A stretch of DNA of 64,000 bases. Origin: Branchiostoma floridae. Its lineage: Eukaryota > Chordata > Leptocardii > Amphioxiformes > Branchiostomatidae. Under the pieces are notes generated by a model. The model had not been told where the DNA came from. It saw nothing but the letters and a program-made list of their open reading frames with translations, and searched no databases. This document shows positions 21,670 through 34,119 of the stretch, one piece after another (the first letter of the stretch is position 1; each line of letters starts with the position of its first letter). The position numbers and the translations under genes were made by a program. The stretch spans positions 8,052,581 to 8,116,580 of the forward strand of contig NC_049981.1 of the NCBI RefSeq assembly GCF_000003815.2. Direction: 5' to 3'.

Positions 21670-22985
21670 CAGAATATATCCTCAGTGATAATATTTGTAA
21701 TTTGCAATACAGTTGTATGTGTCTTCCATGCGATATACGTTAGACATGTGGAGGGCATGTTTTAGAAGAAACAAACTGAACACATTAATAGTCAACCATT
21801 CCCACTTTGATAACGTTATGCACACACAGTATTTATCATAATTGTGCATTTTCACTATTGAACATTGTTTTCACTTATTGGTTACAAAAATCTTTCTCGG
21901 AAGAGAATTTCGAATAAAGCGGGCTTCCGTTGCAAATATAGGTCACATGCTTCAACATCAGTTTTCAATGGTCAAAACGCTACTACGTGTATCTTATAAC
22001 CAATCCGTGTCGTTGATACATATAACTACATCATCGTCATAAATGCTGTTATGGCACACGGGCTTGTACGACACAGTATTGGTGACTATCAAGAATTAAA
22101 ACAAAATTCGAGTTCCTGCAACGCAAAGTTATCACGATCTGAGGAAACAAATACCAAACACACGACATTTTTATCACATGATTATCGTCAGAATACATGG
22201 GTATCTTTGTCGTATAAGGATTCGTTATAATTCGTTATTTCAGTAGTGAACACATTCCACAATTCTGTACAATAGAACATGCTCAATGCGCAACACCGGG
22301 TGCCTCCTATGACAGCAACATGATGATAGTCACTGCATAGGAAGAAATGTCTCAAACCGAGCAGATGTATTTATAATTCAATGTTTCTTTTCAGGTTGTC
22401 CAATGATACATCGCTTATTTGGCAACAATTATTTGTTTATTTATTCTGCTTCTTAAGTTCAAATACATGGGCTGATGATAATGACAAAATAAGCATGTCA
22501 TGAATAGATGAAAAAAAATAGATATCAAGTAGCAAATGTAGCGACAACCTAAACGTTCAACGAAAGGTAGAGTTTAAGTGATGGTTACAATAAAACGACC
22601 AAAGCACAAAATGCAACGACAGGTAGCACAATGTGGAGGGGAGGGGGGATAGATTAGTTTCGGACCCAACTATGATTGGCTTTTCTGAACTGTTGGAGAA
22701 ACTCTATACTGTTCAGTGTGACAATCGAAAGAGTGCTTCTTTAGAACGCCAGTTTCCTCGTGACGGCATCTCCAGGGCGATATGTTTTTGGTCTTCCCTC
22801 TTGCACTTTTGATGTCTTTTCTGCGAAAACTCGTAACGTACACAAAATATCTCATGCACGAAACCACAGATACATGTACCATGGGCATTCAGTTCTGTAT
22901 CAGCGTTTATCATTTTGCAGTTCCACAGTTTCCGTAAAAGCCCTGAATAAAACCCTGCAGTTATATGTAATATCGCAAGGAGAGC
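21670..22985. other. Intergenic stretch downstream of the tetraspanin
   Basis: The tetraspanin 3' UTR must begin here, leftward from 22988. No obvious polyadenylation signal could be fixed and no other gene or repeat was recognised. Confidence 0.5.
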
Positions 22986-22988
22986 TCG

Positions 22989-23304
22989 TTACCAGTACGC
23001 CTTGATCAGTTCTATGTCGTTAATCATTTTCCTTGCGAAACAGAGGGCCATGATCTGGAGTATCACTGCACCCACAAACACGCCTCCTATGAGATACATG
23101 TTGTTGTTGATCCACTCCACAATGCTGCTCTGGCAGCCCCGCACGTAGATTCTGTCCCTGGCCTCATCCTGCTTCATGGAGATGGCGTGGAAGCCGCACT
23201 GCGTGTTGAGGACCATCTCCTGCGTGTAGCTGGCCGAGGCCGACAGACAACAGGAATGGGGCACACCACACGCACGGGCACTGGGGGAGGAACAGTTGAA
23301 GTAC
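22989..23304 (-). CDS. Tetraspanin exon B (large loop, TM4, C terminus)
   Basis: 316 bp after a TGTACACAG acceptor. It encodes YFNCSSPSARACGVPHSCC through TM4 (MYLIGGVFVGAVILQIM) to ELIKAYW and TAA (22991-22989). The short cytoplasmic tail resembles the IEAVKA ending of TSPAN14-type proteins. Confidence 0.93.
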
Positions 23305-24640
23305 CTGTGTACAGAAATAAACATACAGATGTACAGATCAACAATTGACGCTAAATGTATCTTTAAGGTGCCATAAGGTGGACTTTGACAAAAGTATATC
23401 AGACTGCATGGGGTGCCCCAAAATGTCAAAACCGGTGGAGCAGGTGTCCATAGCAGCAATACTGAGAAGCACAACCCGCCGTACGTGCGTTTTGTCCGTA
23501 CGTTTTTTTTTTTTGGAGGCCACGTCCACCACGTATTTCTGAAACGTTCAGGCTGTATAGGGCAGGCGTGTCGCCCGTACTGGCACGTACGAAGGACAAA
23601 TCCGCAGCCCGATGGCACACAAAGTTTTGCCTGCACGTTAAGTTCTACGGCGTGTTTGCGTGCTCCCCAAATCCGTTGGATTCCCTACGAGTTCGTACTG
23701 AGGTGGTACGTGCCACTAACGGATCCCAAAAGATCAGCACGTTTTGGCACATAGACAGCACGTATTTTCTCAAACAACAGACAGGTGAGCACAGAAAAAA
23801 GTTCGGTCGATCTGTAGGCTGTTCTCTGGCCATTTAACGATCGGTCTATTACATCTCATCGCTTGTAAAGATTCTATTGCAAAGTTTCCTAAAATCTAAA
23901 GAAAAAAGACACTGTAAGAAATATTTTGTAATACCATGCCACATAAACATGAAAACTGCACTGACCACCCCCACAGAAGGCTTCCGTAGTGCTTTAGTCG
24001 CTCACCAGAAAGAAAATGGAATTGATCAGCAATCTAAGATAAGAGATGAGTACATAGATGTTGTTTCTTACCTATTTTCATTCCAGTCTGTGTACGTCTG
24101 TGACCCGCAGCATTTCAGTCCCATCTGAATTTCATCCACGATGAATTGTAAATCGCTGTCTTCTATGTAGCGCACAATAGCAGTCCTAAAGCCCTTGCCC
24201 AGCGCCTGTTCTATTGAGTCCTTGTAGATGTAGACCAGAACCCCACCGGCTATCTCCACCACGAAGATGAAGACTAAGCTGTAGGAGAAGAAGGACAGGA
24301 GGCACGTGTTTTCCCGCAGGGACCCCAGACATGCGCAGAAGGACAGGAGGAAGATCAGCAGCCCCACCACCACGAAGATCAGCATCGGGTCCATGACCAC
24401 GGCGAGGACGCTGTTGTCCACGTTGGTCAGTCTCGCGACTCCGGACGAAAGGTTCCGTTTCTCCACCATACCCCAAATGCCGATGGCCAGGACGGCGCCG
24501 CCCACGATCCAGAAGATGACGTTGACGCTGAAGATTGTGTACTTGACGCAGAGGTTGACTTGGCCCTCCTCAGCCAGCCGCCGCCGCCGCGGGCTCGGAG
24601 ACTCCAGACTCTTCACACGGCTGCGGTGGTCCATGGGCAT
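22989..24640 (-). CDS. C8-type tetraspanin (TspanC8 group, closest to TSPAN5/14/17)
   Basis: A four-pass plasma-membrane organiser. TspanC8 members bind the metalloprotease ADAM10 and control its exit and substrate choice (known for the family). Exons 24640-24072 and 23304-22989 join through a split Arg codon to 294 residues. Four membrane segments lie at about 34-56, 86-105, 114-139 and 259-280. The large extracellular loop has CCG (177-179) and eight cysteines (177, 178, 194, 202, 208, 209, 226, 247), the C8 hallmark, with CGVPHSCC and NTQCGF as in TSPAN14. An N-terminal arginine-rich extension (SPSPRRRRL) is longer than usual. An acceptor 11 bp before the ATG (24651) means a 5' UTR or further coding exon may lie upstream. 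The 767-bp intron carries a TTAA-type MITE. Known relatives have many introns; here almost all coding sequence is in two exons. Confidence 0.93.
23469..23768 (+). mobile_element. TTAA-type MITE (GGGCACAACC family), copy 1, ends eroded
   Basis: It shares GTACGTGCG.TTTGTCCGTA, GCAGCCCGATGGCACACAAA and TTGCCTGCACGT with 39065-39382. The terminal TTAA and CTAAGG are lost. It lies inside the tetraspanin intron. Confidence 0.8.
24072..24640 (-). CDS. Tetraspanin exon A (N terminus, TM1-3, CCG motif)
   Basis: 569 bp from ATG to ...KCCGSQTYTDWNEN plus AG of an Arg codon, donor GTAAGA. Two in-frame Met codons lie at 24640 and 24634. The first was taken; nothing in the sequence separates them strongly. 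Confidence 0.92.
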
Positions 24641-24800
24641 GATGCCGTCTTCTGGACAGGAAGAACCGATAGTCGGGTTAGATTAGATAGACATCGAGCT
24701 GCAGGATATCTGTCTGTTATACGGATTTATAGACAATAAGTGCAGGACATAATCCTTTACATTCCTAGCGAATAGGTTCATGTACAACAAAGAAGGTGTC

Positions 24801-25005
24801 GTACATGTTACTCTCCAAGCGGAGGTTAGGCTCCGGCTGTTTTTTAAAATGTTTTTAGTCGTTTTTATCGGGCTTTCTATTTTGTCATGTTTCTTGAAGT
24901 CCGACAATGCAAGATACAATACAAAAAGAAAGCCCGATAAAAATGACTAAAAAGAACGTTAAAAAACAGCCGGAGCCTAACCTCTGCTTGGAGAGTAGTA
25001 CATGT
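24801..25005. mobile_element. hAT-type MITE, 189 bp, 8-bp target duplication
   Basis: GTACATGT flanks both sides (24801-24808, 24998-25005). The element starts TACTCTCCAAGCGGAGGTTA and ends with the near inverse. The arms, about 75 bp each, also share GGCTCCGGCTGTTTTTTAA and TTTTTATCGGGCTTTCT. It lies just upstream of the tetraspanin. Confidence 0.85.
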
Positions 25006-25176
25006 GATCACGTCATTATGTTGCTCGAAAGCACATCAACAATTATTGTAATTACAGAGAATGAATCCAATGAAAGATGATAAATATTGACATGTGAGAG
25101 TATAAACCACTGCGCACATAATAAACCATATCTATATCTACGGAACTGATACACGGAACTCATATACGGTCTGAAT

Positions 25177-25385
25177 TACTGTAAATGCAGAATCTTTCGC
25201 GGTTTAATGTTCACAGTTTTCGCGATGGTCGTTTTACCACGAACTTAAACCCACCGCGAACATTTTTCCATGGCAGTAAGAGACTACAGTGCATCATGCT
25301 ACCGCGAATTTAAAACCACCGCGATAAGTCATTTTTCCCGCTACCGCGAAATTAAACCCCCGCGAACTTAAATGCATTTATCGTA
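25177..25385. mobile_element. MITE, TACTGTAAATGCA family, copy 2
   Basis: Starts TACTGTAAATGCAGAATC and ends near TGCATTTATCGTA, with CGCGG/CCGCG blocks inside. Same family as 40357-40567. Confidence 0.8.
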
Positions 25386-25847
25386 TGTACATGGAAATGG
25401 CAAGATCGCGTGTACATAGCACGCTGTACCATAGCACTACTTGAGCCCACGGCGATCACGTCAGCATTATTGTGTAACAACTAGTGTAGAGACATCATAA
25501 AATGTTTAGTGGCTTGTGTCACAATGCAGATGTTTAACACCTGAAATCAGACAAATATCATCACCAAGTTGACCAGCTACGAAAATATTGCTTTCTCTGA
25601 AGCTAGAGTGAGGGTCACCAAGCATTCTCCATTCGCAAACAGGGGCTTTGAGACTAAGGCTATTAATTTTACCTTGTCTATAGTACCCCCAATAAACTGC
25701 AAGAAAATAGTCTTGTCACCATGCCATCCCTGGGCTTCCGGCTTGGTTTCCTCGGCACTGTAAACTTCTATCGCTGGCAGACACCCTGAGGTAATAATCT
25801 CCAAGCAGATCTACGGTGGCATAAGAACAAAGATCAAACCTGGCCGA

Positions 25848-25952
25848 GGAGTGCAACCAGCCAAGGGGTGTGCATTTGCCACGTAGTCGGATAGAACAAC
25901 GGCTATTGAACATCCAATTGGCAAATACACACCCCTTGGTTGGCTGCACTCC
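25848..25952. mobile_element. Small MITE with GGAGTGCAACCAGCC ends
   Basis: Inverted ends GGAGTGCAACCAGCCAAGGG and GGTTGGCTGCACTCC, arms about 33 bp, total 105 bp. Confidence 0.75.
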
Positions 25953-25999
25953 TTGACCAGTTTTGATACTATCTTATACCACAGTAGGAGCCGCTTGGA

Positions 26000-26911
26000 G
26001 ATTACTCTGAGGCACCAGTGGAAAATTGTACGACGCTGGAAACATCTTTAACAACGCCCGATGTGATTTACTGCGATCATCGTGTAATATACGGTATATG
26101 CTATCACAGGTACGTCGTACACCTTATCGAGCTAATAAAAGAGAAAATAAGATCTACCTGAATCGCAGCTTGTAAAAAGCAGCTTGTGTTCCTTACCACA
26201 TGGCCCATATCCACCCTACAGTGACAGGCCCACTAGTCGTGTTACATAAAGCAGTAAGTGACACAGGCGTAGTAGATTACTTGAATTATGGCCCTTGATT
26301 TGGTCTTAAGCAATCTCAACATAGGAACGCGAGTACAGCTCTACCTACGGTTTGCGCAAACACGTCCATTACGTTTGTGCGGTGACGCACATCCCCAGCC
26401 GCCTCAGGCCTGGTCACAGATGGCGTTTGTTTGGCTCAAACACAGCTAATGCCAAGGACGTCGTTCCTATTTCTCATAAACAGTTTGTTCAGTGTTACAA
26501 AAACACCAGCCTGGTGAACTTATGGAATTTTTAACACGCTTTATGTATTCAACTACCCTTATGTTTATGTAGTTTATGTGTAGCGGTCCTTTTGATTTGG
26601 CAGAATTCCATGTTTATCTTTGATCATAGCTTATAAATGACTTAATGACATCAACATAATCTATGTAGGTAAGACCCATCATTTACCACTTTGGAATTGT
26701 GGATGGCACTTTTACTATATTCATGTAAATTAGACTGGAAAAAATTTAAACTACAGATTTTATAATTATGCAACGATCATGCAAATCAATTCGCATGCCA
26801 TTGTGGACATCACTTTCTAGGCTACCTGGATATCATCAGAACCCGTCGTTCCTTTATTTGCTCCATAGATATTTTACAAAAAAACGTCTCTGCGATTCCA
26901 TAGTAAACTAA
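26000..26911. other. Intergenic stretch, nothing recognised
   Basis: No coding, RNA or mobile feature could be supported here. Confidence 0.5.
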
Positions 26912-27067
26912 AGCATTGGTACCATCCGGGTAGTAGTTCGCTCCTATGTTCGGTTCTGCTATCCGGAACAGCAGAGAAGCGACTGTATATAGTGTATGAT
27001 AAACGTCAGAGCGAGAAGAGGGTATAATTAACGCCGGGGCGAACTACTTTCCGGGTGGTATCAAGGC
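26912..27067. mobile_element. MITE, GGTACCATCCGG family, copy 2
   Basis: Ends GCATTGGTACCATCCGGGTA and the inverse of GCCTTGATACCACCCGGAAA. 156 bp. The interior GAAGCGACTGTATATAGTGT is the inverse of the matching part of 14686-14810. Confidence 0.85.
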
Positions 27068-27074
27068 TAATACT

Positions 27075-27300
27075 AATCCCCTAGGGGACCCAAAATTATA
27101 CCACTTTTTCTTTACACCACACGTTACCAAAAAATCAAGACCACAGCATGTCCAGGTCAAAATATTAAAAAAAGTTCCACTGCAGTACCAATGTCACACA
27201 CCAGGGGGTCGACCTTGACCTTCGTCTTCCCAATACCTACCCACTTATCAAATATCACTACAATCCATTCAGAGGTTCTAAAGTTATGCTAACAACAAAT
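27075..27300 (-). repeat. R1 repeat, copy
   Basis: The reverse complement carries ACTGCAGT, GACATGCTGTGGTCTTGATT, the TGATATTTGATAAGTGGG block and CCCCCTGG. A CA-rich run follows at 27313-27360. Confidence 0.7.
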
Positions 27301-27499
27301 ATACGGAAACACAGAACCATGCACACACACACACATGCACACATGCACACACGCACACATAGACATATAAAAAAACTTTACGTTCATTTTCATGGAGATA
27401 AAAGAGAAAAACACGAGATGGCGCGATTTTGGAACACACGCCCGAAGGCCTGTATTATCGCCTGAAACCAACATGCGTTTGTGGGACATGGTAAACTAG

Positions 27500-28200
27500 G
27501 TAAATAATGAGGACACTAGTGCATTGACGCAGGTACATGAGTATTAGAATACACTAATCAACAAGCAAAAGAATCCAATCATTTATCATTAAGCAGTTTT
27601 GACATTTTTGGATTAATTATGCAAATCAGTTCCCCGTGTTTCGTATCTGTTGATGTTCCGTCAGTCATGAAGTACATGTGTTACATTTATTGAAGTGCAG
27701 TTATGAAAAACGATTTGATTATATATGTTCCTAATTAATTATGCAAATGAAGTAATCATTTGCATTATATACATAGCATTGCTTACATCTTTGCCTCTAC
27801 ATGCCCCAAATGAGGAAAATCCGCCGTTCCTTTCTTCAATTATCCTGTTTGGAACGTTTTACGAAAATGCCCTTGCAGTTCCAAAATTAGATGTTAGGGG
27901 GCTTAAAGTTGCCTTATCTTGACGTCAAAGGCTACCTGGAACCAAAATGTCCGTATCATGTCATGGATAAGAGATATATTGAAGAAAAAAACGGCTACGA
28001 TAAAATATTCTCATTGATTAGTCAAATGTTCTCCTATTTTGCATAATTTCTATTCCATTTTGTACATCTTTGTCGAAGCAACTCACCGAAAATCCTATAT
28101 TCCTTTCTTGAGTTATCCTCTTCGAAAGGTTTTGACAAAATGCTATACTAAAGCTAACCGTTAGGAGGCTCGTACTTATGTAACTTCTTCCCAAGAACAA
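27500..28200. other. Intergenic stretch with ATGCAAAT octamers
   Basis: AT-rich, with ATTATGCAAAT at about 27617 and 27739. Otherwise nothing recognised. Confidence 0.45.
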
Positions 28201-28204
28201 GAAC

Positions 28205-28420
28205 TGTCTAACATCCTAAAATCGTGACCACAGCTTGTTTAGAACGCAAGATATCAAAACATGAAGTTCCGCTGCAGTACCAAGGAAAGCCGCTAGATGG
28301 CCCAAAATCCAATCATTTTCGGTGTTTGTCTCACTCCACCACATATTAAGTATGAAACCAATCCATCCAGACATTCTCGAGTTATCTTGTATATTTGATG
28401 GAGGTAACAAAAGATCAGAA
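28205..28420 (-). repeat. R1 repeat, copy
   Basis: It carries CGTGACCACAGC, ATATCAAAACATGAAGTTCC, GCTGCAGTACCAA, GCCGCTAGATGG and ATTCTCGAGTTAT, all in the minus orientation of R1. Confidence 0.65.
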
Positions 28421-29164
28421 AAGAAGAAGTATGATATGTCTCTCCATACTGGATGTACCCGATGACGGTGTACCAAAAGTGCGAAATGGGACGAAATGGA
28501 ACGGTAATTGGTAAAAAAATTAATTGAAATAACATCCTACTTTCAAAGATATAGAAGTTTACATGTAAATGTCCAAAATATGGCATACTTTTAGCGATAA
28601 GTACGCCACAACGAAACAAGATCCTAACAACTACAAGCATTTATTTGATAGACATTACACAAGGTTACATCTGGTAAAACATTGAATCTGCATCATACTT
28701 TGACCTTGACAAAACTTTAAAAATGCCCCACAATGATAATTTCTGCACATGTTTAGAATATGGCCTACTACTAGGGACAGCCAGCTAAGTGGAAAATTGA
28801 ACGGGGTCCATGGGAACTAGGCGGCAACCTTCGACCTGTGAAGGGCAATCATTAGTGATCGATTTCAAGTCATCTCAGCGTGCATCTTGCATATAGTGCT
28901 ATCAATGAAGACAGATTCTGAAGAAAATGTGCATCGTGGGGTATTCCACGTTGGGATACAAAGAGGCATAAATGTATGATGAAGTAAACCTTCGCTCTAG
29001 AACATTCATTTTCGTTCTTTACCTCAACTATTTATGTCCTGAAGCAGTGCCTAATCACTCCATGACGGGTACCTATCTTGTGATAGGCAAGACATCATCG
29101 CATGACAATACCCGTGAGCAAGAAATGCAATGAAACAACAGCATCTCGAGTTATAGTTATTGTT

Positions 29165-29475
29165 CACAGCCAAACGCACTTACATACAAAGCTCGCTGCA
29201 GCACAGTGTGAAAAAAGCTAGATCAACCATTTTGTAACTTTCCACAACCGCTACACACCTGTCAAATATCGTGAAGATACCCCAGCAGCTTCTCGAGTTA
29301 TGCTGGCCACAAACAAGCGCACAAAATACAAAGCTCGCTGCAGTACAGTAAGAAAACGCCAGGTAACCCCTTTTCAAACTTGACATTCCTTTCCACAACC
29401 ACTACACATCTACCAAAAATCACCAAGTTCCCCCTGCAATTTCTCGAGTTATATGCTGTTGACCTACATATAGAC
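29165..29475 (-). repeat. R1 repeat, two tandem partial units
   Basis: Two successive blocks each with CAAAGCTCGCTGCAG.ACAGT, CTTTCCACAACC.CTACACA and TTCTCGAGTTAT. Reverse orientation relative to 34120-35400. Confidence 0.65.
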
Positions 29476-30059
29476 CCATCATCCTGTGGAATAACCGAAA
29501 ACATACTTTTCTTGGCGAAGAGGATAGCATAACCACAAGACGACCCGGGTACATTATATAGAACAGATGTAGTCTTACGAGCATTCGTGACTTCACATAA
29601 CTCATTGAATTAGCGTGCCAGTCCTCACAATGTCGCGAGGTTAGTTGACATAGTCTACTTGTATTCTGTATTTCCACGAAGTCAATGATGGAAGACAAAA
29701 ACTGTCCGTTAGGCGTTTGAATCATCGCAACAGCAACAGGCAAAGACACAGAGAACGTGCACATCGTCTTCTACATGACAGTAAAGAGTCCGACATTACT
29801 GAGCCAGGCGGGAGGGATCAACATCATTGCAGGGCGTATTTCAGACTTCAGCTGGTCACAATTTCTGCGAAATTAATGTTGTTTTCATGACTATAACGTT
29901 ACGGAGGACTCACAAGACTCGAAAGGACAATCTATTATAGAATTCCGCGCATCTAGATGTCAGAAGACACCCGATGTTTCCTGCAGTATGAAAGCAATAT
30001 ATCACAGCATGTCCCTTGTTACCCACAGACAGACGGGGACTGCTTTAGGTACCAGCTTG

Positions 30060-30520
30060 TACTGGTAAACAACCATCAAGTTTGGACAGGTTAGTTACCT
30101 CAATGAAAAATAAAAATGGAGGTATAGTTTTTGCTGTGACTGTGTGTCTGTCTGTGTTTCCGGATATTTGTGGTCAGCAAAGAACCTCTGGATGGATTGT
30201 AATGATATTTGGTATGTTGATAGGTGTCGGAAAGACAAATGTCAAGGTCGATTTATTTCCCCCTGGTGTGTGACCTTGGTACTGCAGCAAAACTTCGATG
30301 TTTTTGCATCTTTTGACCTGGACATGCTATGGTCTTGATTTTTTGGTGACAGATAGCTTGTGATGTAAGGAAGAAGTGATGTATATTTCAAACTGTCAAA
30401 ATCTTCCAAGGAGCGTAACGGAACATAGGAACAATGAATTTCCATGACATTCAGCATGCATGTACCTTTGACAGAGATGTACATAATGAAGTGCAAATTA
30501 TGCAAAAAAATTGACTTAAT
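30060..30520 (+). repeat. R1 repeat, copy
   Basis: CTCTGGATGGATTGTAATGATATTTGGTATG-like block, GACCTTGGTACTGCAGCAAA, TGGACATGCTATGGTCTTGA and TTAGCTTGTGATGTAAGGAA (segments shown separately). Downstream lie several ATTATGCAAATG octamers to 30820. Confidence 0.7.
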
Positions 30521-30869
30521 TTCCATACTTAATGAGTATTCTATATCTAGTGTTTTCTATTATCGGACTCAAATACATGTAATATATGTAGTTTGTGGAC
30601 GGTGGAAGATTAGCAGATGCCAATTATGCAAATACGTCCCTTATTTGTATAATCAATGTGAAAGTGTCCGAATTCATCTAAAGTACATGTAGCAAATGAT
30701 TGGATTGTCAGCATTATGAAATCTGTAAGTTAGTTAAAGGTGTACATAACCAGCATACATTATGCAAATGTGAAGTTATTTGCATGATTATGCAAATGTG
30801 AAAGTTATTTGCATGATCAGAATATTTCATGGAGGTATGAGGTCAATGTTCAGCAATTAATAATATAAT

Positions 30870-32980
30870 TCTTTGCATATCTGTCCTGTACAGTACTTTG
30901 CAAGGTCGCTGACTCTACAAATAGAATGGAAGAACTGTAAGTGGAGGACCCTTACCCGTGATGACGAGGGAAGATGTTTTCTCCGTTGTCTGCATTATTC
31001 TTCTGGGCTGACGTCTCACGGCTACGAAATGTACTTTCTTGATGATCACCAGGGATTTGGCGATTGTTCTGCTCTGATTACGATATAAATACTGTTGGAA
31101 TTTCTGAGTCGTATTGTTGTTCCATATGGAAGATCGATGCCCCGCAAGTCATGGCTGCCAAAATTTTTCCTTTGCAGATTTCCACCTAAGATCCTGTATT
31201 CAGTTGAAAATATTGCTCGCGTGTATGCTCTCAATCCGACATCTCCACAGTGGCTCGGGTCTAAACCGTCCTGCCATCCCGGAGCACAATTGACAGGGAG
31301 GCTGACTGCGGTCCACAGCAAAACAGATGATTTTTGTCTGCTGAAAACCTGCACAGGACAGGTCTTGGACTATACCAACCTTGCGAGAGGGGAGATCGGG
31401 GAATGATTAGAAGATTCACACTGACAGCTTGGCATCCCTTCTGTTTCCTCCCAGAACAGCAACAAGCTCCCAGAACAAACGGACCGATCTCTTCTCGGCA
31501 TCAATATGATCCAATATCCGTCAGGTGACGAAATCTTGGAAGGTGTTTGGGTCCACCGCCATTGTCGCCTGCTTCTTCCTTGAAAGCTATTTGCTCAAAT
31601 ATTGCTCTTCAAGCAGTCCCCACCTCACAGATTCCCGAACAGCCAGCACAGCCGTGACTTGACGTTTGACTATTGATCGCCGTTGATATGAGATTACTTA
31701 TCGATATATGGCCTGAGAATGAGCCCTTTCACGGAAAGTAGATTTTTGATGGCTGACAGTGAGTAGAAATATATCCCATCAATTCACCATATTCCCCTTC
31801 GCACTGACAATATCCAAAGAGCGCTATGCAGCTGAAAAGCAAGACCCCAAAGCTCATACCCAATTTCTGAATGCTAACGTACGGATAGCACATAGAGGAG
31901 TCATAACAGTGGAAACGAATATAGAACCTACGGGGCCTTGCAGTCGTCATTGTGAAGCGTTCAGCCGATACGAGCAGTACATTGGACATAGCGGTCGATA
32001 TGAGCAAATTTAAGCCAAGCCGCTGCCTTCCTCTGCCAGTGATATATATAGTACGTGATATAAGTCGACCGGGCTATCTGGCATTCCTCCACAGAGTTCA
32101 TAAAATAATCTGGAAGCCATTTTCACTCCATACGTGATGACTGTTTTCGTCAAATTTCAACTTCACCATCTCAGTATTTTAGATGAAACTCGCGTATACT
32201 ATACGTTCATTTTCAGTCCTGAGGGTAAATACGTACAATAGATTTTGCATAAGCTTGACTACATGTATGATTCTAGCTGTTTTAATCCGAGTGGTCCCCG
32301 GTCCCTCCCCATGTCCAATTTAACGCAGATTTGGCAGCTTACAGCCCAATCTAAGACGCTGCCTTTCACATTTTAGCGGGAGGTCGTTACATTATTCTGC
32401 GTTCCTGGCCCATACATCAGCCGCACCCTGACCTTATTGATCAGTCCTCCCTACGTGTTGAACGTGCGCACACTTCCGAGTCTGGAGGCTTCTCAATGAG
32501 CTTTAGGCCACAGCAAGGAAATCTTATGTATGACATCCTATGCAGAGTGCAAAAATAGAGCGCGAAAAAAAAACAAGATGGGTAAAACAACAAGGTGGCT
32601 AAATTTTCAAAATAGACACCATAAGAGCCGTAGCTTGAAGTAAAGAACGTGGCATCACAAGTAACAAGGCATTCATTTCTGCATTAAAGAAGTGAGGTAC
32701 AAGTGATATATACTAGTGTGGTACACTGGTATCACTTGCCAAGCTGGCAAATACAGTCATGCCTTCTATATTGAACTTCAAGCTACAGCAGGCTTGCACA
32801 TGGTCACTATCATGCTGTTGCGTCACTTGCATTGTCACAAGGCCACGATAATTTGCACTATATTATGACTACATATATATCTATTTCATAGATTTGGACT
32901 CAATAATGTATGTGTGTTGTTAAGTTGATTTATCCTGATTTGAACTTTACATTGATTATAATATTTGTTCTTGTATTTAT
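30870..32980. other. Intergenic stretch, nothing recognised
   Basis: A 100-codon open frame on the plus strand (31095-31406) shows no family signature and no coding support. No repeat family was identified. Confidence 0.45.
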
Positions 32981-32984
32981 GTGT

Positions 32985-33110
32985 ATTATGATTTGATGTA
33001 TCATTGTTATGTTTTAGGTATGGCGACTTCGAAAAGCCTCCTTTGACACCTGTTCCGCCATATCCTCCATTGTCAGTGTGGAGAATCCAAATAAATAAAT
33101 AGATAATATA
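32985..33110 (+). mobile_element. Possible retroelement 3' tail
   Basis: GGTATGGCGACTTCGAAAAG... ending GGAGAATCC(AAATA)n at about 33088-33105 looks like a LINE/SINE 3' end with an A-rich tail. No coding domain is seen, so the call is weak. Confidence 0.3.
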
Positions 33111-34100
33111 TTGGTGGCACTTTTACAACCATCCAACAAGTTTCACTTCTGCAACTACAATCATGGCGTCATAGTGTCACTTCTACGAGTATGATTGTTA
33201 TGCTACAACACAGCACGTTTTCCTATTTTGTTTCTTTCTGAAATCAGGCGAAAATTAATGCCCGCGCTAATGTCATCCATAAAATTTAATTGCTGAGCCA
33301 TTAGCTTTACTAAAGAAAAACTGGAACGTGTGTTACAGTACTTCAATAACCCCTCTGTTTTTTTCCCAATCCGTCAGTAGCCAATAAACTCACAGATTCC
33401 CCCGTCAGCATTATCCATTCCGTTCACAATTATCCATTTGAAAGAAATCCAGAGCTCCTGTCCTTTGCATGCATTTCGTTCTTAGCTTGGCGGTCAACGT
33501 AAAGTGGTACAAAAAGGAGAAAATGCGGCACCGACTGGTAAGTTGATGTCATAGGGTTCATGCATATGAAAAGCACAATGCTTTAATAGCAGATAAACAT
33601 ATGAGTAGTACACATTACATGATCAAAATAACAGTAAGAATAGTAAAATAACAGTACGAACAATAAGGAACAACAAGAAAATAAAAAAAAACAAGAAAGG
33701 TTGATGCAAATGAGTCAAAGAGCTCCTGTTGTTTGGGTATAAGAAATAATGTTATCTTGTGGTGGTGGCTGCGCCGGAAAGTTCGATACGAAAGCAACTT
33801 TCCTGTTGAGAGTGTGATACAGTTGCTCGAGTAACTGCAATTGGGAGATGGATAAGGTACGATGTACGCAACCGTTTGCATGTGACGTAATATGTGGTGT
33901 GCATAGATCTAGTTAACGTTATAGATGCTGTGGGTGCTGAATGAAATAGGTACCATCCGATATTGGGCGTGATGGATTCTGATACCTAGTACTGATCGGT
34001 CGATCCTGTGCTTTTTCATTGTAAAATTATACAGTTTTATGAAAATAAAACAGGATACACAGCTTAACATTTTATTACCTTTGCCGAGAAGGTTATATTT
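33111..34100. other. Intergenic stretch, nothing recognised
   Basis: AT-rich sequence without supported features. Confidence 0.45.
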
Positions 34101-34119
34101 TCGGTTAAGGCCTCATGTT

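Noticed and set aside
21003-21758. A 251-codon open frame rich in IHPS repeats on the minus strand, and GWMD frames on the plus strand
   Set aside because: They are translations of the ATGG tetranucleotide array and have no splice or domain support.
31095-31406. 103-codon plus-strand open frame
   Set aside because: No family signature, no splice context, and the overlapping opposite strand is equally open.
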